From the NCBI GenBank assembly GCA_963575745.1, contig CAUYUJ010016059.1:384001-448000 (forward strand): a DNA stretch of 64,000 nt. The letters run 5' to 3'. The stretch comes from Prorocentrum cordatum (Eukaryota > Sar > Dinophyceae > Prorocentrales > Prorocentraceae). A program made the translations under genes and the position numbers. Positions 11,131-22,925 of the stretch are shown here, piece after piece. The stretch's first letter is position 1. Each line of letters begins with the position of its first letter. The notes under the pieces were generated by a model. The model saw only the letters and a program-made list of their open reading frames with translations, was not told the DNA's origin and did not search any database.

Positions 11131-12920
11131 CTTCCTCTGCCCTCCAACCGTCGCGATCGAAGCCATCAAGGCACCCGCGTCACGCCAGCCGCGGAGATTT
11201 CTTCATTACAGCGCGCACGGTCCGAAGCACGGGCATCGGGGATCCTTCGCGGGGCTAGCGGGGAGGCCCCTCCTCGGGCACAGGACCTCGTGGATCTTCG
11301 CAATCTCTTCAGAGAACCTGACTGCGCTGCTGGCACTGCACAGAACACACTGCATGCCATACCACCGACAAGACTTGATCTCACCGTTACGGCCACCCCT
11401 GACCTCCCGAAGCCAGGCCGAGCCGCATGGCTGCGACGTGGGGGTCGAGTGTGCAGCGGCCCAGGGCCAAACCCGGAGGCAAACGCGACCCCGGCGCTTC
11501 CGTTGCTAGTAGCGGTCTGAGCCACTGCCCTTAGAAGACAGGGCCGCGGGCAGCCGCCACCCTGTCCTTGGAAGCAGGGCCCCAGAGCTCGGGCGCGCGC
11601 CCCACGGGCTGGGCCAGCCAAAGCAAAGACGAGGATTGGGACGAGCATAGCGGGAAGCCCTGGGCCCGTGCGGCGTTTCGGGGGGCAGTGCGCAGCAGCG
11701 GCAGAGGCAGGCCCAGCGGCGGGGAGGCGTGGCGGTCTCCTGGCGCTGGTGTTGTCGCCCGCGGTGCCGTTGGCCACGGTGGGGGTCGCCTTGGCCACGG
11801 TGTGGATCGCGGTGGCGTTGGCCGCGATGTGGGTCGCGTTGGCCACGGCTGGGGTAGTGGTGGTGGCCTTCTCGGGCTGCTCAATGGGAGGGCAATAGAT
11901 GGGGGGGGGGGGGGAGAACGGCGAACCTTTCGGTCGGAAACCTTCGGGGCCCCATGGGACCTCTTGATCTCTTTGGGGCCTCTCTTTAAGACGAGGCCAG
12001 GACACGGACAACATAGGACAGGGATCAAGGGTCTCTGAGATCCAGCGTCTCTGGAGGATTTATCGGGCGCCGTGGCCTTCTCAGAGCATTCGGAACGCGT
12101 TAAAAGCTGTCCAAAACGCTCTGGAACGCTTTATCCCTGCCCCAACCCCGCCCGACTGTAGGGACCCTGTCCCGCAACCCTCGATCCCCCTCTTGAATCA
12201 CCCCCATTTCGCGACGCCCAGCCTTTGTCTTCTTAGGCTGTGCCGGATTTGACCTCGGACGGGCGGGCGCCGATCGCGTCGTGTGGAGGTCGGTGTGATG
12301 GGTGCTCACTTCGGGCACGAGGGAACAGAGCAAGAAGAAGATTGGATGGGTACCTCCCTTGAACATCGCTTGACCAATCCCTCTCCCCACTGGCGTGGTC
12401 TCTCATCCAACTGCCTGGTTTAACCACCTAGATGGGGATATGGGCTGTTCCCTTCGGGTTTCGAGGCGCCTACCTCCAGCTGGGGTGGTGGGATGGCTGG
12501 GCTGATATACAATGGCCCAATGGGGACGGGGATAGGTTGAAGGATGCTGATCTCTGGGAAGCCACTACTCAGCCGAGAAAGCGGGAGAGGATTCGGCAAA
12601 CAACTACCTGGACCTGGGGTAAGTTAGCTACGGGACATCCGATTGTCTTGACTGCCCTCCTGCACTATGGCCAAATATGTGCCCGCTACCGCTCCCGTTC
12701 CCGACATGGAGAAGAGACAATCACGGGTAGCGCCCAGTCAAGCGATCGGGGCACGGGCAATCGGCTTCCTACCCAAGTCCAGCCCTCCAGGAAGCGGGCG
12801 GGTACCGAATGTCTGCGACGAAGAACATGAAGGCTGAGGACGAATGTGGAGGATGGTCACAATCTCCCACCCAACAGGTTTGGGCTTTTAGACTTCAAGA
12901 ACAGACCTCCCGGCCTGCCC
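11131..12920. other. No recognised gene
   Basis: A 282-codon open frame (minus, 12014-11166) has composition typical of GC-rich shadow frames: Ala/Arg/Pro-rich and overlapped by plus-strand open frames. Around 11770-11850 a GTTGGCCACGG motif repeats at 21-27-bp spacing. I recognise no domain. Confidence 0.5.
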
Positions 12921-13180
12921 ACCCTGCATACCGCAACCACCGGATCCCCATGCTCACTCAGTATCCCGAGTACTTCGCCATAACATTCGCCCCTCTGTGC
13001 CACCGCACACCCTGCATGCTGCGGCCGCCAAATCCCCAGGCCCAACCAGTATCCCGAGAATCCCCCCCCCGCCTAGCTCTTTACTACCGGCGTCCACCCT
13101 GCATGCCGCGGCCGCCAGATCCCCAGGACCACTCAGTGTCCCGAGTGTCCCGCCCCTCGCCTCACCTTTACTGCGACGCC
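12921..13180 (+). repeat. 87-bp tandem repeat, three copies
   Basis: ACCCTGCAT starts units at 12921, 13009 and 13096 (spacings 88 and 87). Shared blocks are GCGGCCGCCA.ATCCCC and CAGTATCCCGAG. The period is divisible by three, so frames stay open, but no coding evidence is seen. Confidence 0.85.
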
Positions 13181-14254
13181 TACCACTACGAGTATCCGCG
13201 TAATTCGCATTCGACTGTACGCAGTCAAACATAATATAGCGGACTACGTACTACTCCATACAAAAGGATAACATCGACAATTGCACCCCCAATCGTACCA
13301 CAAACTTGCACAATCTAGCAGGATTCTGTTAGAAGGAGCGAGTAGGAGAGAGTAAGGCGGAACATAAGGCAACATCGCAACACATAGTGACCCCCCTTGA
13401 TTCATTATTGAAGATGCTACATCGTAAGGGAACAAAGCAAAGTTGAAACCACCAGCATAGAAGAGATCACGGCATAACCGAACAGCCCAACCAACATTGT
13501 AGGAACATAGTGTGGAACAGATCACAACCTAAAATAGCAGACCACAACATATCCGATCACAGTATAACATTGTACAGCACGTCCGAATATAACATCTTAC
13601 AGTACGATGCAATGGGGAGCAAAAGCGACCGATTATTAGATTGAAGGGCGATGCTCCCCACCCATCTCACCCACGCTGGATATCTCGGCGGCCATACCCC
13701 AAAGACCACTGGTGGTCCTTGAACGCTCCGACTCGAATCTTCGACACATTGCACGGCGTCACGGTTTCACGAAGTTGAGTCGTCTCGACGTCACGCCGTT
13801 ACGACTACAGAACAGGATTACGACTACAGGACAGACCATGACATGGTACGAAACAACAGCATTACCAGGAACTGGCGGCTGCCTGGCGGCGGCGGCCTGG
13901 CGGCTGTGTTGTCGCCCTCGCCGCCCCGTCGCAACCTCGTCGCCGCCCGCCGTCTGAGCAAATGTGGCGTCCTGGCGGCTATGTTGTCGCCGTCGCCGCC
14001 CCGTCGCTCCTTCATTTGCAACGTAGATTGCAACTCTTATATTGTCTCACAAAGCCTGCGCCACATAGGTTCTCCTTTCTAAAGAATATAAGCTCTACCC
14101 CCCCCCCGGCGTTATCCACCCCCCTTTCGGGTATGTAAATCATACATGATTTCGACCACATGGCCATCCTAAATGAATTTACATTATCCCAGGGGGGCCC
14201 GTATCGCTCCCCCTGAGGTTCCCTAAAAACAATCAGCGGGGACATGTTTTGTTC
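13181..14254. other. No gene seen; AT-richer filler with a two-copy repeat
   Basis: Lower GC than the surroundings, with ACA/CATA-rich sequence. A two-copy repeat of about 73 bp (CTGGCGGCTGTGTTGTCGCC near 13898, variant near 13971) lies in a GC-rich patch. Confidence 0.55.
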
Positions 14255-14740
14255 TAACGTAAGACTTGTTTCGCGAACCCCTTGCAACAAATAGGACGAA
14301 GTGCGCACGCGCGCGTGGTCGCGCGCGCATGCCGAAATCCTCCAAAAACCTTCGGTGCCGGAAGATTCGCAATCGAGTTCCCATAGTACATACAGAAACA
14401 CACGGTTTCGCAACACTGATTTGCTAAAAAAGCTTACGCACGAGCTCTTGCGACATCTTAAGGAAACCATAGGTTTTTCAAATTTTTCATTAAATGCTAC
14501 CAAACGAGCTTCGCCCGCGCTCATGTCGAAATCAGTCGAACGCCCTTGCGCGTGTGCCGTCGCGAGAACCCGTTGCAAAAAATGAGACGAAGTGCAGACG
14601 CGCTCGTCGTCGCGCGCGTATGCCGAAATCCTTCAAAACCCATCGGCTTCGGAAGGAGTTCAACATCGTGTGTCCAAAACTCCCACAAAAAAGCAAGGTT
14701 TCGCAACACGGATTTTCAACAAAAGCGTGCGCGCGCGCTC
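14255..14740 (+). repeat. About 290-bp direct duplication
   Basis: Copy 1 (from about 14271) and copy 2 (from about 14560) share, in order, CGCGA.AACCC.TTGCAA, AGGACGAAGTGC or its variant, CGCGCG, ATGCCGAAATCCT.CAAAA, GGTTTCGCAACAC and GAGCTCTTG-like blocks. Spacing is constant near 289 bp. Copy 1 carries an alternating CG/CA stretch at 14304-14332. Confidence 0.8.
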
Positions 14741-14950
14741 TTGTGTCGTCGTCGTCGTCGCCGTGCTCCCTCCTCCCGCGTCGTCGTCGTCGTCGCCTAC
14801 GTCGTCCTCTGTCTTTCCTCGTGTTCGTCGTCGTCGTCCTCTTTGGCGTCGTGGTCGTTTCCGTCGTCGTTGTCGCCGTGCTCGTCCTTCCTCCTCCTCC
14901 CTCGTCGTCGTCGTCGTCCGTCGTCGGCGTCTCGTCGTCGTCCCTCCTAT

Positions 14951-14998
<48 letters not shown>

Positions 14999-15248
14999 TT
15001 CCCTCCTCCCTCGTCGTTGTCGTCGTCGGCGTCGCCGTCCTTCCTCCTTCTTCGTCGTTCGCGTCGTCGCCGTCCTCCCTCCTCCCTCATCGTTGTCGTC
15101 GTTGTCGTCGTTGTCGTCGTTGTCGCCGTCGTCGTCCTCCCTCCTCTCTCGTCGTCGTTTTCGTTGGCGACGTCGTCGTCGTCTTCGTCGTCGTCGTTGG
15201 CGTCGGCGTCGTCGTCGTCGTTGTCGCTGTCGGCGTCGCTGTCGTTGC
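14741..15248 (+). repeat. (CGT)n / (GTC)n tract
   Basis: About 500 bp dominated by CGT and GTC trinucleotides with CTCC interruptions. All three plus frames and at least two minus frames (Thr- or Asp-rich) are open, as expected for a trinucleotide repeat. Confidence 0.95.
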
Positions 15249-15359
15249 CAAGTGCCATTTGGTACCCACCGTCACGGTCTTAAGAGATTTTACAAACCAA
15301 GTTGCGGGTGGGTGGGTGGGATGTTTGCGCGAGCAGTGGAGTGGGCAACTCACTGCGAA

Positions 15360-15680
15360 CATAAATTAATTGCACCACATAGATTGCACCACGTTGACTG
15401 CACAACATAGATTGCACAACATGTGTTGCACAACATAGGGTGCACCAACAGGTAACCCAGCATGTATTGCACCACGTAGGTTGCACCACATATATAACAC
15501 CACGAAGATAACACCACACATATACATAGATTTTGTACAACGTAGGATGAATGGAGTGAACCGCATTCGTTGCGCACCATATAGATCATGTCCCATCTCG
15601 TGCAAGCCGTAGATAGCACAATACTCATTGCACAACACAGCTTGCACCGCATACATGGCACACGTTAGACCCCCCGCCAT
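15360..15680 (+). repeat. Short TTGCACCACATAGA satellite
   Basis: Imperfect repeats of 14-16 bp (ATTGCACCACATAGA, ATTGCACAACATG and similar), clearest at 15365-15530 and decaying afterwards. Confidence 0.8.
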
Positions 15681-15834
15681 AGGTTCACACTGTTCAGGCC
15701 CATTCGACACACACTGTTCAGGCCACGCGCAAGGTAACATAAGAGAAGGGAGCAACACAAACAATTCGCCGGCCCAACGGGCCAGAGGCGCGCTAAGATC
15801 TCCGGTAACTAATTAATAATATTTCTAGTTCGCG

Positions 15835-16195
15835 CGCGCGGGGCGGCCCCTGGGGGGCAACGGACGAAAAGTACCCCTGCCGATCCCCGGCTGACCCCCA
15901 GGCGATCCCCAGGGGGGAGGCTATTTTTCGCCACCCCTCGCGAGGATCGTGGCCTCCGAGGGGGGGGCTGCCAACGACTACCCCCCCTCCCGCCCCAAGG
16001 GGCCCCCACGAGCCCCCCAAGAGGCAGCCCAATACGCCGCCAAGGAGCCCCAAGACGCTCCCAAAAAGCCCCCAAGAAGCCCCAAGACGGCCCCAAGAGG
16101 CCCCAAATAGCGCTCCAGGGCCGGCGGAATGAGCGAAACGATTAAATAATCGATTATCCAATTGCCGAATTGGAAAATTCGTGTACAACATCACA
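15835..16195 (+). repeat. CCCCAAGAGG dispersed minisatellite, locus 1
   Basis: From about 15990 to 16115, irregular repeats of GCCCCCAAGA(G/C)GCCCCAAGACG. The minus-strand translation is a Gly/Leu/Trp/Ser-rich repeat. The same family occurs at 16755-17075 and 33595-34245. Confidence 0.75.
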
Positions 16196-16610
16196 TATCA
16201 TAGATGAACCCACTACTACGTAACAGTAGTAAAAGGACCAGCGCGTAACTGAAACGAGTGTAACATACCACGTAACAACACAGGGGATATGACGACATAG
16301 CACATGACGAGGCATATGATTGCCAACCATGCCATAGCACAATATGCCATACACTAAACCATATAGACACAAACACAAACACAACAACACATACCACAGC
16401 ATATCATGACCCACGCGACTGGTAAAGTACGACACATACAGGAATCTGTCATGGCACACCACAGCGCAATTTAATCGATCATGCTGACCCAATACATACA
16501 TCACGGAAATCGGAACAACACGAACTAGGATGAGACCGCGTAGATGTAAAGAGAGGATCGCATCCCAGACTAGGACATCAGAGGAGAGACCATGCAATGA
16601 GACAATAGAC
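16196..16610. other. No gene seen; ACA/CATA-rich filler
   Basis: AT-richer sequence with irregular ACACA, CATAC and CATATG motifs. I see no gene. Confidence 0.55.
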
Positions 16611-16674
16611 GATCATGAGCCATAGCTGCAACATCCGCCACCGTGCCTCTTGGCACGGAGTGGGCGTGTCCTAA

Positions 16675-17095
16675 GAAGGCCCCAACAAGGAACATCATTC
16701 ATATTGCTCGGGCGTTTGAAATATTGTCGAATTCTTTTCGGCTTTCCGACGTTCCAGGACGGCCCAAAGAACAGCAAAAGGGCCCCAAGCCAGCCCAAGA
16801 GGGCCCCAAAACTGCCAAAAACAGCCCAAACAAAGACACACGACGGCCCAAAAAGGGGGCCCAGGGAGGGAACACAGACAGAATATCCCAGCCTTCCGTC
16901 CCGAGAAACCCTCAAACGGCCCCAAGATGCGCCCAGGGTCCTCGGAGGCCCCCAAGAGGCCCCCAAAGAGAACCAAAAACACGCCCAAGACAGGCCCAGA
17001 GATGCCCCCAAACGGCTCCCAAGAGGCATCCAAACTGCCTCCAAGAGGCCCCCGAAAAAGGCTCCCCACGATATGCCAGCGGACATCCATAATGC
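16675..17095 (+). repeat. CCCCAAGAGG dispersed minisatellite, locus 2
   Basis: CCCAAGAGGCCCC-type repeats at 16755-17075, preceded by a unique-looking leader (16675-16755) that matches 33775-33850. The leader shares AAGGCCCCAA, ATCAT, the spacer before TTTCGGCTTTCC / CCTTTCCGGCTTCC, and CCAGGACGGCCCAAA. The leader match shows that the two loci are copies of one element and did not arise as independent repeats. Confidence 0.75.
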
Positions 17096-17362
17096 TTCAT
17101 ACCCGCAACCCGGCCACAATGGCGGAATGGGGCGAAAACCATTCGACAACAGGGCACATGGCAATAGAAATCATGACTGAATATATCATAACCTATTGTG
17201 ATGCAATTGGCCCGGAACTAGCAGAGACTCTGACAATCCTTTACATAATACAAGGGAACACATACTATTCCATACTATACATGTATGTGTATCTCACTCA
17301 TTCAACACAACATGTCCGACGTTCCAAGATCACAACAACTCCCGAGTGAAAACGGATTGAAC
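17096..17362. other. No gene seen; 3' flank of LINE A
   Basis: AT-richer sequence with CATAC/TATC motifs. No poly-A tail or microsatellite marks the end of LINE A here. Confidence 0.5.
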
Positions 17363-19345
17363 CTAGACGGTGCTCGCCCTCAAAAAAGCAATTATTTTTC
17401 TAGGGCGCCGCTCGCGTGATTGTGAGCGGTCCAGCGATCGGGAAAGCGGTGGGCCCACAACCCAGCTCACCTCGCAATGTGTCCCCATGCCACGGCTCCG
17501 GCCACGGCCCCGACCTCTCCCTCGAGCTGTCAGCAGGGATGGGCCGGCGCCGCAGGACGGAGGATGAGGGGGAGAAGAAGTGCACGGCATGGAGGCAGCA
17601 GAAGAGTTCGGCGGCGGGGGGCAGGATGTCGAGGGGAGGGTGCCGATTATGCTGGTGGGCCCCTCGCGCCTCTCGCGAGCTGGCCCTGTGCGCTGGTGGG
17701 GCGCTGGTGGGCTCATTCTGGCGTCAGCCTCATCGTGCGGCTTTGTTTTTGCTGCTGCTGCTGATGCCGTCGGTGGCGGGGTGCACGTAGCTGGAGTCGG
17801 CGCTGGCGTAGGCGGAGATGTCGGTGAGGGAAGAGGTGGCAAGGTGTAGTTCTCCGTCGAAACGTCGGTGGCTTTCAGTCTTCTCATGGACTCACTAGTG
17901 ATGAACGGTTCATCAGGCGCAGTCACCCCCCAGCCGGGCTGTCTGCAGGGCAGCTCGGTAAGCCATCTCCCGCAAGCAGCAGCGCGGCCCCTGCGGGCAA
18001 GCGCGCGCGAAGCCACTCGGGGGGTGGGGTGGGGGGGGGGCGGCGCGGTTGATGGTCTAGCGAGCAGTGCTGACGCCCAATCTAGAGCTCGTCCATAAGC
18101 GCGCCCATCCGGAGGGCCAGCTCGTCCTCCATGATTTTTGCTGGCGCTGGCCCCGCACAAGCTGGTTTGTCGGCGTCGCGGAGCGCCCCCATGATGCACT
18201 GCCTGATCTCGTAGTCCCAGCAGTTGAATAGTATCTTGGCCTGGCAGCTCCTGTAGGCGTTCACGAGCTTGCATAGGTGGGGAGATGTCTTGCGCCTGGT
18301 GCTGGTCCATGGCGCTGATCCGCTCTATGGTGGCCGCGAGATCGGTCTTGCTCTTGGAGCCGATGTCCTGCTGGACCATCGCCTCCAACGCCGCCATCGC
18401 TGCGCCTGGGGCGGGGGGGGCCCTTCCGTGGGATTCTCCTCCCTGGCGAATGGCCCGCGCGTAGTTGCGACTGTCCTGCTCGATCGCATCCGCCAGCGGG
18501 TCCGCGTCGCTGACCTTCACCATCGTGATGACGCACATTTTGAGCTCCCTGATCTGCTTCGTGTTCTGGTAGGTCGCCCGCAGCAGGGTGAGAATGAGGT
18601 CGCGCATGTCGTTCAAAATCCTGGGCGCCGCCTTCGGCTTGCATGTCGCACCCCTCCTGCGTCGGACTTTGGCGATGGGGGCCTTCTTGGGGTCGATCCG
18701 CTGGTCAGACCGCCTTGCTTTGCCTTGCCTTGCCTCGCCTTGCCACCGCTGCCAGACATGGGGGGGGATCCCCGCGGGGCACGCCAGACCGGCCCCTGAG
18801 GTGCACTCGCTGCCGATGGGAGCAGCGTGGGCATCGCGAGCAGGTGCAGGGCGCGCCGGTAAGGACAGCTTGCGAGCCCGCAAGACATCTTGAGGAAAAT
18901 GTCTACGGAGGTGGCTTCGAAGCTCGGCGTGCTCTTCAAAGGACGCCTGGCAGATCGGACAGGAGAAGCTCTTCTGGGCAATGAGGGGGTGCGGGGCCCA
19001 GGTCTGGTCGAGCTTGCACGCGCGTGATCTCCGAGCTGCTGCGATGTGAAGGTGTGCTGAGAAGGTCGTGCAACATATGATACATTCGCTTGTAAGCGTG
19101 AGCTGACATACCATGCAGCACATCCCGCGTTCGCCTCCTAGCGTCATACCCCTCTGATGCGCGTGGGGAGCTCGTGCTGTCTTCCATGTGCATGCACGGG
19201 GCCCCTGCTGAAGTTTTTGGTAGCAGGCATGCTGTCCGGCCTCCTCCGAAGGGGCGAACTCCGATGGGAGCTCGGCGGAGGCACCGGGCGGCGCGACAGC
19301 GCGCCGAAGATAGGCAGCCCTCACGTTGCCCGCGTCGTGCCGCAA
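17363..19345 (-). pseudogene. LINE A C-terminal zinc-finger region
   Basis: A 660-codon open frame overlapping the RT frame by 25 bp in a different phase. A classic C2H2 finger is at residues 129-149 (Cys129, Cys132, His145, His149; spacing 2-12-3), preceded by a Cys-rich segment at 77-92. Residues 250-400 are helical and Gln/Glu/Ala-rich. The last 200 residues are Pro/Ser/Arg-rich low complexity and may be read-through beyond the true end. In relatives a terminal finger is thought to bind element RNA or target DNA. The first methionine is arbitrary, since the region would continue the RT polyprotein. Confidence 0.65.
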
Positions 19346-20835
19346 AAGGCCTTGGCGATCTCGGGCCCCGTGAAAAGCGTGGCGACGATGCCTATCCAGT
19401 CCGGCAGGTCCAAGGACTCGGCGGTATCGTAGGTGAGGAGGTCCTGGATCTCCGTGACCATCTGGCGGGCCATCGGGCGTGCGTCGGGGCAGATGTAGCC
19501 GTCGTCGGTCAACGTGATTGGCATGACGGGTAACCCGTTGTCGCGCAGGAGTCGTTCGACGCGGAGCTCGCCGAACAGCGCTGTGACGAGGTGCTGGGGC
19601 TCGTCAGGATGTGCGATGGCTCCCAGTAGTAATTCCAATCGTCGAACCTTGAGCTCGATGGAGCTGGGCACTAGGTCCCGTCGTCTCCAGACCTCAGCGG
19701 CGGAGATCGACTTGTGGTGGGTGTCGTGGTGGTGCTGGCACCCCTTGCCCTGCAGCATGGCTCGTGGCTTCTTGCCGAGGCAAGTGTCCAGCTTCTTGTA
19801 GTCCGTGGCGTAGAAGTATCTGGTCTCGGCTGCGCTGATGGCGGCCTCGTAGACTACTGCCTGATATACTAGTCGTTTAAGTCGTCGTGGTGCGCGGCTG
19901 AACCAGAAGTGGTGGCATCGGCACCATCCTGCGCTCGCTGCTCGCAGTCGGGCTTCGCGCTCTCCGCTGACAAAGTCCTCGGCTTCATGGAGGTCAGGCG
20001 CTTGCAGTTGATGCGGGGGGTGGGTGAAGAAAGCACTGTGTAGGTGTTTGGTCGGGATGCTGTGGACGATCTCCTCCTTGGCCCCATTCAGGCCCCGATC
20101 TCCTCCTTGGCGCCATTCAGTAAGTGCACGTCGTAGAGCGTCGAGGTCGCGCTCGATTGCCACGGTGAGGGCTGGGATCTTGTCGACGCTAGCGTCGTGG
20201 AGCTGGCCTCTGCGGTCTGCGGCTTGCTTGCGTGGGCCGGCTCGGGGGGCGATGTGAAACTTCGGGGCGTCGTCGACGAAAACCTGGCGGCTGAGGTCCT
20301 GGACTGGGCCGTCGGGCCCCCATGTCGGGGCATAGGATTGAAGCGTGATGTTGGTGCGGGTAGCGGTGGTCGCGATCCTCCACTGCTCGAGCTGGTGGCC
20401 ATAGACCTTCATGAAGGCGTCTGGTTCGTCGGGGCATCCAATTGGCCCGCCCTCGCGGCTCCGTATGGTGATGGTGCCGTCGCCGGCGTCAACGATGGTC
20501 TGAGACTCGGTGCGTCGTTGTAGAACCAGATGGCGCCCCCCCTCATGAAAGGGGGGGATGACGTGGTCGTCGATGGCTTCGTGGCGGGCGCACCCGAAGG
20601 CGTTGCGGCCGTCGCGGGGGCGAACTGCACATGCGATCTTCGCCCGTCGGAGCTTGCAGGCGACTGCGCGGGCGACGGTCGCGCCGAAAACGCGCCGTCG
20701 ATGCGGGGCGCCTCCGTCAGCGTACTCGGGCGGTCGAGTCGGGAAACCTCGCTCTCGTAGATCTCGGTAAAAACCGCGCCGGAAGACGTCGAAGCAATGA
20801 CTGAGGCGCAGGCCAACAGGTCCTATGGCGCCCAT
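19321..20835 (-). pseudogene. LINE A reverse transcriptase
   Basis: A 504-codon open frame. RT-like motifs in order: motif A at residues 75-82 (D-G-R-N-A-F-G-C), motif B region at 128-144 (E-G-G-P-I-G-C-P-D-E-P-D-A-F), and motif C at 185-190 (V-F-V-D-D-A) with both aspartates kept. The thumb region follows, with a basic C-terminal part (residues 370-460: K-K-P-R-A-M-L, then a V-R-R-L-E-L-L segment) typical of this RT group. The catalytic aspartates are present, but upstream fingers lie in another frame (21320-20823) and the downstream zinc-finger part in a third. The enzyme would copy the element RNA at the nicked target. The open frame is long for a pseudogene, so decay may be recent or the breaks may include sequencing indels. 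Confidence 0.8.
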
Positions 20836-21530
20836 GCCCGTATCCAGCAGGAGCTCTGTGAAGTGTTCGCTCGCATGGGGGCGCGGTGACGCTGTCGTGC
20901 GCGAGCCAGGCTTAGCAAAAGTCGTGATTTACCCAATCGATATTCTCGCGGGAGTTGGAGCTTCCTCTCGGAAGGGGTCCTCGGCGCCGTCGGGGTCGTT
21001 GATCGCTCCAAGGCACCGGCGCGGCCGGTCTGGTCGTCGTAGTAGTTCGGGTTGGAGTGCCATCGGCAGGATCTCGGCGGGGGCGGAGCAGTAGGGGGCG
21101 TGCTTCCTGCGCTTGGCTTTGCCGAGGAGTGCGGTAACTGACGCAAGTTCCCCGGCTGCTTTGATGATGAAGTTGAGCTGGATGCCGCGTGCTGGTGGCG
21201 GGTCGCAAGGCGCGGTGGAAGCTGGCGTGGGTGGTGCTGGTGGGAGGCCCCCAATCCGCGGCGCGTCGTCCTCGGCGTCGTCGTGCTCATGCTCCAACAT
21301 GGTGTCCGAGTCGAGCTCATCGCAGTTCATGGGGGGAGCGTGGAGTCGGTGTGTAGGGGTGGTGGTGGCGGCGGTGGTAGTGGTGGTCGCGGTGTCGGCG
21401 GCGGCGTGGCGGGGGCAGGTGGTGGGAGTCGTGGCGGGGCCAGGCCCTCTCGCGTCGGGATGGGGACTGGTGCTGGTACGGCTAGTAGTCCTCCTTCAGC
21501 GCCTGGGCGTTGTAGGAATTGTTGCCGTTG

Positions 21531-22109
21531 TTATTTGCTGGGGCGTGAGCTGGGTAGGATGCCGTAGAAGCGCTTGCGTGCTCGTAGCTTATAGCGGAGA
21601 ATATCCTTGGTGACGCGGTGGCATTCAGCAAGTCGTCGGGCGCGCCAGGCCTGCCACAATTCGTCGCACTGCGCCTCCTGGTGCTTGGGGCTCGTGCCCT
21701 TCAGATGGCGTCGGAGTCTCTCGCTCAGTTCGTAGATGGCGTCGTCGAGCTGTTGTAGAGCCTCATCACGAGCATTGTGATAATTCTCCTGGGCGTGGAA
21801 GTGCTGTCGTAAGTGGGCTCGTTGTCGAAGTAGTTGCGACTTGTGCTCTCTAGCGTCGGGGCGCCGATCAACGGCTGGGCAATGCTCCATGGCGACGTCT
21901 CGGAAGCACCATCGTGAGGCTCCAGTGGTATGTGCCGTCGTCGCGCTCCAAGTGGTCGTGCAGCAGGTCGGCGCGGGTGCCCAGTTGTTCCTCGAGGCTC
22001 TACAAGAACTCGATGCGCTCGCGGCCTTCCTTAAGGCCCAGCGCGATGGCGTCGCGGTCCAGGGTCTGGCGGGCCACGATCGGGGCGTGGCACGCGGGCG
22101 GGGCTTCAA
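21531..22109 (-). pseudogene. LINE A linker between endonuclease and RT
   Basis: A 192-codon open frame rich in Arg, Ala, His and Gln. A C-terminal segment, LWQAWRARRLAECHRVTKD, resembles the basic helical linker that precedes RT in this element family. No catalytic motif. It is assigned by position and composition. Confidence 0.5.
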
Positions 22110-22925
22110 TCTTGATGATCAGCGGCTTGTGGTCCTTGCGCTTCCTTGAGATCTGGGGGGCGTGGGCTGCGTGCTTCCACGCGCGGCGCTGCAGCATGCG
22201 GGGGCCAATCCCGTGGGGATGTATACGTAGTCGGTGACCGATGGGCGGCGGCCGTCGCATGTGGGGCCCGCGTCGTAGTGCGCACTCGCGACTGCCATGT
22301 ACGCGTTGCAAAGGTTGTGGTGGCATAGTTTGCCCGCTCGCCCTCCTTGCCCGTGGGGTTGTCGCCGACCGTCTCGTTTCCGTCGGGGCCTGCGGCGGAG
22401 CGGTCGTTCAGGTCCATCATGGCGGTCGGGGTGAAGCGAGATGGCGTACTCAGGATCTCCTGCTCTACCCACCCCCTTCGTCATGGTGAGCCGCCATTGT
22501 GGCGGTTTCCTTCTATCCCATGGGGCGGGCGGAGAGTAGGCTGTGATGATCTTCAGCTTCGTGATGCCCTGCTCGATGGTGATGCTGCCTCCTCGTCTCC
22601 ATAGTTCTGGTGGCGGCGTTGTGATGTCTTTGACGTGCTCCTCATTAAATCGGTGGTTCAGCTGAATGCTGCAGCCCGCTGAGTTGTTGATGTGCATGCC
22701 GTGGCGCCCGTAGCCAAAGTGGATGGCGAAGTGGTGATCATAGCGCTGCACGTGGTGCGGGCTGTGCGGGTGCTTCCGGATCTTCGTGCCAGGGTATCCT
22801 ATGATCTTGATGTGGCGCAGCTGAGCTGAGACCTGCTCACCTCGGGCGCCTGCGAGACTGAATGGGTTGAGCACCGCTGGTGACAGGATGGTGGCGCGCG
22901 CCATCGCACGCCCGAGGGGGCACAT
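22000..22925 (-). pseudogene. LINE A EEP endonuclease domain (frameshifted)
   Basis: The first 270 codons from 22925 give an EEP N-terminal half, with strings such as HFGYGRHGMHINNSAGCSI and GGSITIEQGITKLKIITAYS corresponding to the conserved core beta strands. The catalytic D-L-N-D motif appears in a second frame at about 22414-22403. The downstream (D/H)AG-T-rich and S-V-T-D-Y motif (usual I-D-Y) is back in the first frame near 22240. The terminal K-D-H-K-P-L (usual D-H-x-P-L) is in a third frame near 22125. At least three frame changes are therefore needed. In an intact element this enzyme would nick target DNA to prime reverse transcription. Confidence 0.75.

Larger units (their letters stand above)
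17363..22925 (-). mobile_element. LINE A: degenerate non-LTR retrotransposon
   Basis: On the minus strand, reading from high to low coordinate, this is an endonuclease-exonuclease-phosphatase (EEP) domain (about 22925-22000), a linker (22109-21531), an N-terminal RT region (about 21320-20823), RT palm and thumb (20835-19321), then a C-terminal region with a C2H2 finger (19345-17363). The order EEP-RT-zinc finger is that of a non-LTR retrotransposon that nicks its own target and reverse-transcribes in place. The parts lie in different frames, so it is a pseudogene. I associate this RT subfamily, marked by an R-N-A-F motif A and V-D-D motif C, with dinoflagellates. It lacks the RNase H seen in LINE B. 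Element ends are not defined, and the given bounds are those of recognisable coding sequence. Confidence 0.8.

Noticed and set aside
19345-22925. Treating LINE A as a host gene with introns
   Set aside because: The breaks between frames do not coincide with obvious splice signals, and the domain order is that of a retrotransposon.
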